Origin: Marisediminitalea oceani
Lineage (GTDB): Bacteria; Pseudomonadota; Gammaproteobacteria; Enterobacterales; Alteromonadaceae
DNA: 64,000 bases
Direction: 5' to 3'
Assembly (NCBI RefSeq): GCF_003731635.1
Contig: NZ_RCUA01000020.1
Span: forward strand, 124,001-188,000
A program made the translations under genes and the position numbers. A model generated the notes under the pieces. The model ran no database searches and was not told where the DNA came from. It saw nothing but the letters and a program-made list of their open reading frames with translations. The first letter of the stretch is position 1, and the number at the start of each line of letters is the position of its first letter. Shown here piece by piece: positions 9,019 to 15,466 of this stretch.

Positions 9019-9051
9019 TTACTGTCTCTTTGTAAAAATTACCGACAGTAA
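9019..9051. promoter_or_regulatory. Nested inverted repeat before the cassette operon
   Basis: Outer dyad TTACTGTC (9019-9026) pairs with GACAGTAA (9044-9051) and encloses an inner GTAA-AAA-TTAC. It lies in the 185-base gap between the protease gene and the exported-protein gene, about 135 bases before the latter. No T run follows on the minus strand directly after the outer stem, so an operator or mRNA structure is more likely than a simple terminator. Confidence 0.35.
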
Positions 9052-9070
9052 CAATCCAGGCGCCCTCTCA

Positions 9071-9832
9071 CTAGAGCGCTATATTAGACTTTGCTGCCAG
9101 CTTTCGCAAATGTATAACCGGAACAGCGTATGAAATTCCAGACGGTTTGCTCAGTACAGACTCTTTGGTCTCTGCCACAAATACTTTGTTTATAACGCCA
9201 ACGACTACTCCAGAGTCGCTAAGGTACATCGGGCTACCGCTATTTCCCGGATAGGCAGTCGCATCCAACTGATAGATTAGAAAAACCTTTTGTAATCTAT
9301 CGAGCATGTTAATAGAAAGCTGATCAGAACGACGAGCAGGAATTGCATCGGGGGTTATCGCAGCAACCATGCCTCGATGAGAAGCAGGATACAATCCTAA
9401 AACCGCACCAATAGGAAATCCAGTGAAGGCAATGTGAGTGCCCTCTGGCACAAATTCATCGGGAGCTACTTTCAAAGGGGGCAACTTTGTATCTATTTTC
9501 AGGATAGCCAGATCATGGACAGGATCGACATCAACAACCTCGGCACGGAAAGTTTTGGTATTTTTAGCATTACCGGCATAAATAGAACGATACTGCACTA
9601 CGTCCGGATCCAGGGACGCTGATACTACGTGATAATTAGTAGCTATATAATGGCCGTTTCCAATGACGAATCCCGTCCCCTGTAATTGATTCGCCGGCGA
9701 GTTCATTGGCGTTGTTATGCCTACCCCGACTACAGATGGTTTCACTTTTTTTATCACCTCCACCATAGACTGATTTGCCTCAAGGGTGGTTGACAAAAAG
9801 ATAAATAATAAAAACAGACAGATATTCTTCAT
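9071..9832 (-). CDS. Secreted trypsin-like serine protease without PDZ domain
   Basis: 253 residues with a cleavable signal peptide (about 1-19, ending in LEA). The chymotrypsin/DegP-type triad is complete: His68 in NYHVV, Asp107 in VHDLAIL and Ser198 in GNSGSP. Unlike DegP/DegS there is no C-terminal PDZ domain. It should act in the periplasm or outside the cell. It sits upstream of, and in the same direction as, the twin-arginine protein and PqqD-like cassette, and divergently from the YdcF gene over a 57-base gap. Processing of a locally encoded exported protein is possible but unproven. Confidence 0.86.
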   Translation of the reverse strand: MKNICLFLLFIFLSTTLEANQSMVEVIKKVKPSVVGVGITTPMNSPANQLQGTGFVIGNGHYIATNYHVVSASLDPDVVQYRSIYAGNAKNTKTFRAEVVDVDPVHDLAILKIDTKLPPLKVAPDEFVPEGTHIAFTGFPIGAVLGLYPASHRGMVAAITPDAIPARRSDQLSINMLDRLQKVFLIYQLDATAYPGNSGSPMYLSDSGVVVGVINKVFVAETKESVLSKPSGISYAVPVIHLRKLAAKSNIAL

Positions 9833-9889
9833 TGCAACTCGCTTTTAGATCATTGACTATAACGTTCTGTTAATCAGGGAACGATAATT

Positions 9890-10657
9890 GTGGATGTAGA
9901 CACATTAAAATTTATTGTTAAACAACTCATCTCGCCAGTCGTTCTCTTTTTCGTTCTGCTGTTAGCCGCCCTGGCTTGCCATTATTCTAATAAGTTATCC
10001 AGATATACTTATCTGATATTTATTAGTGGTTTTACATGGTTGCTGCTTGCCAGTCAGTATACATTCAGTAATTGGTTACTTGCACCATTGGAATATGCCT
10101 ACCCCCCAGTAAAAAAATCAGATAAAGCCTGGCATCATGTGGAGTATATTTTCACTCCTGGCTGTTATTATTATGGCAACGATTTACCCGAGGCCAGTAA
10201 CTGGCATCAGTGTTCGTTAACCCGCTTAACCCAGACTGCCATAATGTCTGTGTACAAAAACAAACCGGTTATTGTTACCGGAGGTCATTTTTTAGAGGAT
10301 AAAGACATATCCTATGCAGAGAGGGCCAGAGCATTTCTATCTCCCCTGATCTCGGCTCCTGTCACGGCCTTGCCCGCAGGCTTTAATACAGAGCAGGAGC
10401 TACAAGCATTGTTTAACCTTACCGGAGATGTTCCCATCGCAGTAGTGACTTCAGCAACGCACATGCGCAGATTAGTGTATCAGGCCCGGCAGATTGGATT
10501 TCACCATCTTGTCCCAGTGCCGGTTGAACATCTGAGCCCGCCAACATACGAAGTAACATTGAATATTCCGTCTATTGCTAGTATCTATCATACGGAGAGA
10601 GCATTATATGAATATATCGGTTTGCTTTATGAAACTGGAGACTGGCCGATAAGGTGA
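9890..10657 (+). CDS. YdcF/DUF218-family membrane protein
   Basis: 255-residue protein with two N-terminal membrane segments (about 11-29 and 38-55) followed by a DUF218 domain. That domain includes the GGHFL segment and SYAERARAFL, as in YdcF/SanA/ElyC proteins. Such proteins are linked to cell-envelope sugar or lipid-carrier metabolism, but the reaction is generally unknown. The start is a GTG at 9890 with AGGGA upstream. It lies divergent from the protease gene, 133 bases before the exosortase-associated acyltransferase. Family assignment is fairly firm; function is open. Confidence 0.78.
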   Translation: MDVDTLKFIVKQLISPVVLFFVLLLAALACHYSNKLSRYTYLIFISGFTWLLLASQYTFSNWLLAPLEYAYPPVKKSDKAWHHVEYIFTPGCYYYGNDLPEASNWHQCSLTRLTQTAIMSVYKNKPVIVTGGHFLEDKDISYAERARAFLSPLISAPVTALPAGFNTEQELQALFNLTGDVPIAVVTSATHMRRLVYQARQIGFHHLVPVPVEHLSPPTYEVTLNIPSIASIYHTERALYEYIGLLYETGDWPIR

Positions 10658-10718
10658 CATAGTAATTAGTCTAAATAGCGTTGAGTGTATAATTTTAGTG
10701 CTATTATTAAGGAAAATC

Positions 10719-10734
10719 AGGGATATTAGATGCA
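10719..10734 (+). promoter_or_regulatory. Weak sigma-54-like site before the acyltransferase gene
   Basis: AGGGATATTAGATGCA has GG and GC at the sigma-54 spacing of 10 bases but a poor -24 box. It shares the downstream string ATGCATTgC with the two better sites before the PEP-CTERM genes. It is 57 bases before the GTG start. Confidence 0.3.
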
Positions 10735-10790
10735 TTGCATCTATATACGAAATATGAAGCTTATAACAAGCCCGGACGGAAGAGGTAACG

Positions 10791-11588
10791 GTGTTTAAAA
10801 GTACGAGCGCGAAAATTTCCAAGCTATGGCAGTCTTACCAGCGCTTGCGTGAGGCTACGGCGATCTCAAAGCATTTTTCCACCTTTTTAACGCCCGTGGT
10901 GGCGAATGCCGACGAACTAAAAAAGGAAGTCTATAAGATTCGCCATAACGTATATTGCGAAGAGCTGGGCTTCGAACCGCTAAAATCCGATCAAATGGAA
11001 ATGGATGAGTTTGATGCGTTTTCTCAGTATTGCCTTATTAAACACATTGGGTCCGACGCTTACGCAGGTACTGTCAGGTTAGTCACCCCTCGTGAGGAAG
11101 GACAGCTTTTGCCATTGGAAAAGTATTGCCTGCATTCCATATCTCATGACGAATTTACACCAAACCACTTTGATCGCAATGAAATCTGTGAAATATCGCG
11201 GCTAGCCGTGCCAGCTCATTTCAGACGACGGGCTATGGATAAGTTTGCAGGTGCAGCCACTGGTGCAATTAACGAATCGACTTATTCCGAGGCAGAACTA
11301 CGGTGCTTTCCGTTTATAGCTATCGGACTTTATCTTTCTGCCGCCTCGCTAGCACTAACCCAGGGGATTCAGCACGCTTTTGTAATGATGGAGCCTCGTC
11401 TAGCCAGAAGCATGCGGTTTCTTGGAATTAAATATATTAAGATTGGACCAACGATTGAGTATCATGGCCAGCGCGCGCCGTATTATATCAATGCAGAAAT
11501 TCTACTCCGTGACCTCGCTCCAAGCTTTAAGTATATGCTCCGCGATATACAGGTTCAGGTAAACAAGCAGATGAAAGAAAATAGCTAG
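10791..11588 (+). CDS. PEP-CTERM/exosortase-associated acyltransferase (N-acyl amino acid synthase-like)
   Basis: 265-residue GNAT-fold protein of the family found beside exosortase systems and related to the N-acyl-amino-acid synthase FeeM and to autoinducer synthases. Recognisable are the start YKIRHNVYCEELGF, where acyl-homoserine-lactone synthases have RxxVF-type motifs, and the core EICEISRLAV. Members join a long-chain acyl group from acyl carrier protein to an amino acid; the product here is unknown. The start is GTG with AGAGGT upstream. It lies just before the PEP-CTERM genes, 205 bases from the first. A VAO-type flavoenzyme is encoded nearby, which could act on an acylated aromatic amino acid. 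Confidence 0.85.
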   Translation: MFKSTSAKISKLWQSYQRLREATAISKHFSTFLTPVVANADELKKEVYKIRHNVYCEELGFEPLKSDQMEMDEFDAFSQYCLIKHIGSDAYAGTVRLVTPREEGQLLPLEKYCLHSISHDEFTPNHFDRNEICEISRLAVPAHFRRRAMDKFAGAATGAINESTYSEAELRCFPFIAIGLYLSAASLALTQGIQHAFVMMEPRLARSMRFLGIKYIKIGPTIEYHGQRAPYYINAEILLRDLAPSFKYMLRDIQVQVNKQMKENS

Positions 11589-11734
11589 GTATTTGCATAA
11601 GCCGTTCAATTTCTTAACAGTTGAAAGCGAACGGCTAATGAACAAAAAAACCATGTCAAAAAATTTTACACAACGTACTTACCACACCCAGCCAAAAACA
11701 CACAAACTACTGATAAAAATAGACTTTTCATCTT

Positions 11735-11750
11735 TGGCACAGCGCATGCA
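11735..11750 (+). promoter_or_regulatory. Candidate sigma-54 promoter of first PEP-CTERM gene
   Basis: TGGCACAGCGCATGCA matches the sigma-54 consensus (TGGCAC, N5, TTGCA) at all but one important base, with GG and GC ten bases apart. The predicted transcript would start near 11762, about 30 bases before the ATG at 11794. PEP-CTERM genes are known to be controlled by the PrsK/PrsR two-component system and sigma-54 in several bacteria. Confidence 0.68.
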
Positions 11751-11793
11751 TTACCTTTATCGTGGTAACTTTCTTAGTACAGAGGACAGTAAT

Positions 11794-12639
11794 ATGAACA
11801 AATTTTCTAAATTCACTAAAGCTTTGTCTTTAAGTGCAGTAATCGGCTTAAGCTTTGCTGGTGTGTCTAACGCAGCAACAATTAATTTTAACAATGGTGT
11901 AGCGGCATCTGATGGCTCTGGTTTAACCAGTCAGTACATTGACCCAATCAACGGTGGTCTGCCAGATTACTTCATTGAAACTTTCGACGCGGGCACTGGT
12001 GTCCCTGGTTTCCCTGGTTCTACTGATTACACAGTTTCTGGTTTTGAAGACGAGTGTGCAGTAAACAGTGTTAACGATAGCGATATTGGTATTACTGTTA
12101 ATGGTAACGCTGGTGAAATTGGCGTTCGTCAGGGCACAGTAAATAACACAGCCGCAGCGCCTGCAAATGATGATACCTGCTACGGTTACTTATCAAATAA
12201 CGGTTCAGGCACTGCGACCGTAGAGTTTGATTATACTAATCTGCTCAACTACTTCAGTGATCTGGCTGATGATGGTATTCAGTTAGGTATTACTTACTTA
12301 GGTTTCTACTGGGGTTCAGTAGATACTTACAATGATTTCGAGTTCTATTCTGGTGGTTCATTAGTAACTGAGATCTCTGGTGTGAGCCTGCTTAATCAGT
12401 TTGGTGGTTCTTCTGGTGACCAACAAGCGCCAAGCTCAAACACTTATGTTGAAATTGAGTTCTCTATTGCAGAACAATTCGACACTCTGGTAATCAATGC
12501 TTCTGGCGTAGCCGGTGAGTTTGATAACATCGTTATCGGTCTGAGCTCTCGTGAAATCCCTGTTCCAGCTCCAACTGGACTTGCACTGTTCGCTTTTGGC
12601 CTGGTTGCTCTTGGTCTGAGATCTCGTTTAAAGAAATAA
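11794..12639 (+). CDS. PEP-CTERM-type exosortase-dependent surface protein, copy 1
   Basis: 281 residues from the ATG at 11794, chosen over an in-frame start 201 bases upstream. Here AGAGGA is well placed, a clean signal peptide follows (cleavage after SNA, about residue 27), and the candidate sigma-54 promoter lies just before it. The C-terminus is a sorting signal: a VPAPTG motif (variant of VPEPAT), a hydrophobic helix and the basic tail RSRLKK. The mature domain has two cysteines (DECAVN, DTCYGY) and a YLGFYWGSVDTYNDF segment seen in other exosortase substrates. Exosortase A at 47.7 kb should process it. The role is probably extracellular matrix or cell-surface adhesion. Confidence 0.88.
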   Translation: MNKFSKFTKALSLSAVIGLSFAGVSNAATINFNNGVAASDGSGLTSQYIDPINGGLPDYFIETFDAGTGVPGFPGSTDYTVSGFEDECAVNSVNDSDIGITVNGNAGEIGVRQGTVNNTAAAPANDDTCYGYLSNNGSGTATVEFDYTNLLNYFSDLADDGIQLGITYLGFYWGSVDTYNDFEFYSGGSLVTEISGVSLLNQFGGSSGDQQAPSSNTYVEIEFSIAEQFDTLVINASGVAGEFDNIVIGLSSREIPVPAPTGLALFAFGLVALGLRSRLKK

Positions 12640-12660
12640 ACGAAAGAGAAAGTTACCTCT

Positions 12661-12691
12661 AAAAAAGTCGGCCAAAGTGCCGACTTTTTTT
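12661..12691 (+). terminator. Rho-independent terminator after PEP-CTERM copy 1
   Basis: Stem AAAAGTCGGC (12663-12672)/GCCGACTTTT (12679-12688) with a six-base loop and flanking A and T runs, 23 bases after the stop codon. It separates the two paralogous genes, so each needs its own promoter. Confidence 0.9.
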
Positions 12692-12755
12692 ACACTTATA
12701 ACTTTCATTTAATTGACCATTTTTTAACCCGATGAATTTTTAAGTATTTTTTTAT

Positions 12756-12771
12756 TGGTCTAGAAAATGCA
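12756..12771 (+). promoter_or_regulatory. Candidate sigma-54 promoter of second PEP-CTERM gene
   Basis: TGGTCTAGAAAATGCA keeps the invariant GG and GC at the 10-base spacing and continues as TTGC, sharing ATGCATTgC with the sites before the acyltransferase and the first PEP-CTERM gene. The predicted start is about 30 bases before the ATG at 12812, the same geometry as copy 1. Confidence 0.5.
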
Positions 12772-12811
12772 TTGCTCCGATTGTTGGTGACATTAATCAA
12801 GGAGCGACTTT

Positions 12812-13654
12812 ATGAAACGTTTTCCCGTAGTCACTAAATCCCTTTTATTCAGTGTCGTACTGGTTTTTAGTGTTTCTAATCAATCTACAGCAGCATCGAT
12901 CAGCTTTGGTGGCGCAAACGCCTCAGATGGTTCCGGGCTAACCAGCACCTTTATGGATCCCATAAACGGCGGGCTGTCAGACTACTTTATTGAAACTTTT
13001 GATATCGCCACTGGCGATCCTCTCTATCCGGGTTCTACAGACTACACTGTATCCGGATTTGAAAATGAGTGTGCTGTAAACAGTCTTAATAATGGTCCTA
13101 TTGGTATCGATGTTACAGCCAATAGTTCAGAGATTGCCGTCCGTAAAGGTTCGGTAACCAATGTAGCGGCGGCACCGGCAAACGATACCACCTGTTATGG
13201 CTATGCAACTAATAATGGCCAAGGCACGGCCACTATTTCGTTTGACTACACAAACCTGCTTGATTACTACAGTACTCTGTATGGCTCCTCAACCCAATTA
13301 GGCATTACTTATCTTGGCTTTTACTGGGGCTCGGTGGATGTTTACAATGACTTTTATTTTTATTCTGGAGGATCGTTGGTTTCGTCAATCACAGGTTCTG
13401 CACTACTTTCGCAGTTAGGCGGTAGCTCAGGTGATCAAACCAGTCCGGACTCCAATGCTTACGTCAATATTGCCTTTTCGATTGCAGAACAATTTGACAC
13501 CCTGGTAATCAATACCAGTGACATTGCAGGAGAGTTTGACAATATTGTCATAGGTCTGAGTACACGGGAGATACCGGTAAGTGCTCCCGGGGCTACCCTT
13601 ATTTTGCTATTTGGTACTGTAATGGTCGCAGTCCGCAGGTCTCGAAAAAGATAA
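12812..13654 (+). CDS. PEP-CTERM-type surface protein paralogue, copy 2 (variant sorting motif)
   Basis: 280 residues, clearly a tandem paralogue of the preceding gene: same length, same cysteine pair (NECAVN, TTCYGY), the near-identical segment YLGFYWGSVDVYNDF and the same QFDTLVIN region. The signal peptide covers about residues 1-28. The C-terminal signal is altered. The expected V-P-x-P reads VSAPGATL, so the first proline is lost, although the hydrophobic helix and the basic RRSRKR tail remain. It may be a poorer or differently handled exosortase substrate. GGAG precedes the ATG. Between the genes are a terminator and a separate candidate promoter. Confidence 0.83.
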   Translation: MKRFPVVTKSLLFSVVLVFSVSNQSTAASISFGGANASDGSGLTSTFMDPINGGLSDYFIETFDIATGDPLYPGSTDYTVSGFENECAVNSLNNGPIGIDVTANSSEIAVRKGSVTNVAAAPANDTTCYGYATNNGQGTATISFDYTNLLDYYSTLYGSSTQLGITYLGFYWGSVDVYNDFYFYSGGSLVSSITGSALLSQLGGSSGDQTSPDSNAYVNIAFSIAEQFDTLVINTSDIAGEFDNIVIGLSTREIPVSAPGATLILLFGTVMVAVRRSRKR

Positions 13655-13672
13655 TCAACCAAAACCAATTCA

Positions 13673-13710
13673 ACAAGAAAGCCGGCTATATGTCGGCTTT
13701 CTTGTGTTTT
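13673..13710 (+). terminator. Rho-independent terminator after PEP-CTERM copy 2
   Basis: Perfect 12-bp stem ACAAGAAAGCCG (13673-13684)/CGGCTTTCTTGT (13694-13705) followed by GTTTT, 18 bases after the stop codon. Confidence 0.88.
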
Positions 13711-13760
13711 CACGCTATAGTTTAGGCATATAAATACACTTCAAAACAACCAGAACTTAT

Positions 13761-15386
13761 ATGGATATCCACAACCAATTATCGCTTATTTGTCAACCAA
13801 GCATCGCCAGGCTGATAGCTTCAGAGGAGGCCGTGAGCCAATATGGTATCAACACATTTGGTAAACCACAGCAATTTTCCGGGGCAATCCAGGTACTGCA
13901 GGAATCAGCGATTCCGCAGTTACTTTCGCTGGCAAACTCCGTAGGAATTAAACTGCATCCGGTTAGTACTAACAATAACTGGGGATATGGCTCGATTCTG
14001 GTAGACAAAGAGCCGGTTTATCTCCTGGACCTGTCTGCACTAAACGCTATCACACCAACAAATAAAGAGCTGGGTCTAATAACTATCGGTCCGGGTGTTA
14101 CCCAGCAACAGCTTCACGACTACCTGGTAGAGCATAACTGGCCCCACATGGTACCAGTTACCGGTGCAGGTCCTTCATGCAGCTTACTCAGTAACGCTTT
14201 GGAAAGGGGCTATGGCATTACGCCTTACACAGATCATTTTTATGCTTGCAATGCAGTGAAAGCCTATCTCCCGCACCCTGATTTGTGTGAACAAAAGCTA
14301 TCTTCTGCAGTCTCGGCGTTGGATCAAAGTGGCAATGACTTTATCGATAAAACCTTCAAATGGGGTCTGGGCCCATATATTGACGGTTTATTTACGCAAA
14401 GTAATCTTGGCGTGGTTACAGAAATGACGCTAAGGCTGGCTAAAAAACCTTCGTCTTTTTGTGCCTTTTACATTCAGATCTTTGAGGAAGATAACTTTTC
14501 TGAGGCAGTTTCTTTTATCCGGGATTTACTTGAGTCCCAGAGCGGCATGGTCGGCTCTATCAATTTGATGGACAAACGTCGCCTGGTCTCTATGACCTGT
14601 GAAAACCCAAACGTCGAAAACAATCCCATCGAGCCGTTATCAGATGAACAGGTAAACAAGCTTGCAGCTTCCAAACGGCTCCCTGAATGGATGATCGTTG
14701 GCTCGATATACGGCGAACAACCAGTCGTCAATTTCGTTAAAAAATATATAAAGCAAAAGGGCAAAAAACTGGGACGAATTCTTTTTTCTGATTCTATATT
14801 ACTCAAATTTGCTCGTCAGTTCGTCCGTCTGCCTTTGAATTTTATTCCTGCCTTTAAAGACGTAAAAGGCCAGCTAACTTCCCTCAAAGAGGGCGTAGAT
14901 ATAATGCTTGGCGAGCCAAACCAGGTAGCGCTGCCCCTTCCCTACTGGAGAAATAAGTCCTCTAAAGGCGACAAGTCCCGCCCGCTGGATCCAGCCAGCG
15001 AAAACTGTGGTTTACTTTGGTACGCACCGCTAATCCCCATGGACCCTAATTCCTTAAAACAGTTTGTGTCATTTGTACGCTCGACCATGCTGAAGTATGA
15101 GCTGGACCCGTTAATCACCTTTACTAATTTAAAACACGATTGTATCGATTCGACGGTTCCTCTGGTGTTTGATAAAAGTGACAGTAGTGAGGAAACCAGA
15201 GCACTCAACTGTTTGCATGAGCTAATAACTGAGGGGTGTAAGAACGGCTTTGTTCCTTACCGGCTGCCCATTCACGAACAACAACAAATCGATAAATCAT
15301 CAGCGTACTGGCAAACCATTAAGGTATTAAAGAATGCTATGGATCCCAATAACATTTTATCGCCTGGCAAATACGATTCACAGTAA
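13761..15386 (+). CDS. FAD-binding oxidoreductase, VAO/4-cresol dehydrogenase-like
   Basis: 541-residue flavoprotein. The N-terminal FAD_binding_4 domain contains the segments GPGVTQQQLHDYL and MVPVTGAGPSCSLL, followed by ALERGYGITPYTDHF. These resemble the 4-cresol dehydrogenase/vanillyl-alcohol oxidase group, whose members oxidise p-substituted phenols. The C-terminus ends with the family-typical MDPNNILSPGKY. No signal peptide is seen, so it is cytoplasmic. It sits between the PEP-CTERM genes and PrsT, with its own upstream gap after a terminator. The substrate is unknown; an acylated aromatic amino acid made by the nearby acyltransferase is a speculative option. Confidence 0.82.
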   Translation: MDIHNQLSLICQPSIARLIASEEAVSQYGINTFGKPQQFSGAIQVLQESAIPQLLSLANSVGIKLHPVSTNNNWGYGSILVDKEPVYLLDLSALNAITPTNKELGLITIGPGVTQQQLHDYLVEHNWPHMVPVTGAGPSCSLLSNALERGYGITPYTDHFYACNAVKAYLPHPDLCEQKLSSAVSALDQSGNDFIDKTFKWGLGPYIDGLFTQSNLGVVTEMTLRLAKKPSSFCAFYIQIFEEDNFSEAVSFIRDLLESQSGMVGSINLMDKRRLVSMTCENPNVENNPIEPLSDEQVNKLAASKRLPEWMIVGSIYGEQPVVNFVKKYIKQKGKKLGRILFSDSILLKFARQFVRLPLNFIPAFKDVKGQLTSLKEGVDIMLGEPNQVALPLPYWRNKSSKGDKSRPLDPASENCGLLWYAPLIPMDPNSLKQFVSFVRSTMLKYELDPLITFTNLKHDCIDSTVPLVFDKSDSSEETRALNCLHELITEGCKNGFVPYRLPIHEQQQIDKSSAYWQTIKVLKNAMDPNNILSPGKYDSQ

Positions 15387-15466
15387 TCAGTCTTAAGAGG
15401 TATAGTCAGAACCAAACCAAACTGGTATCTTTGCTTGCAGTATGAGGTATAAGCCATAAGGAATGG

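Noticed and set aside
15422..15440. Sigma-54-like TGGTATCTTTGCTTGCA before prsT
   Set aside because: The GG to GC distance is 11 bases instead of 10; sigma-54 does not tolerate this spacing well.
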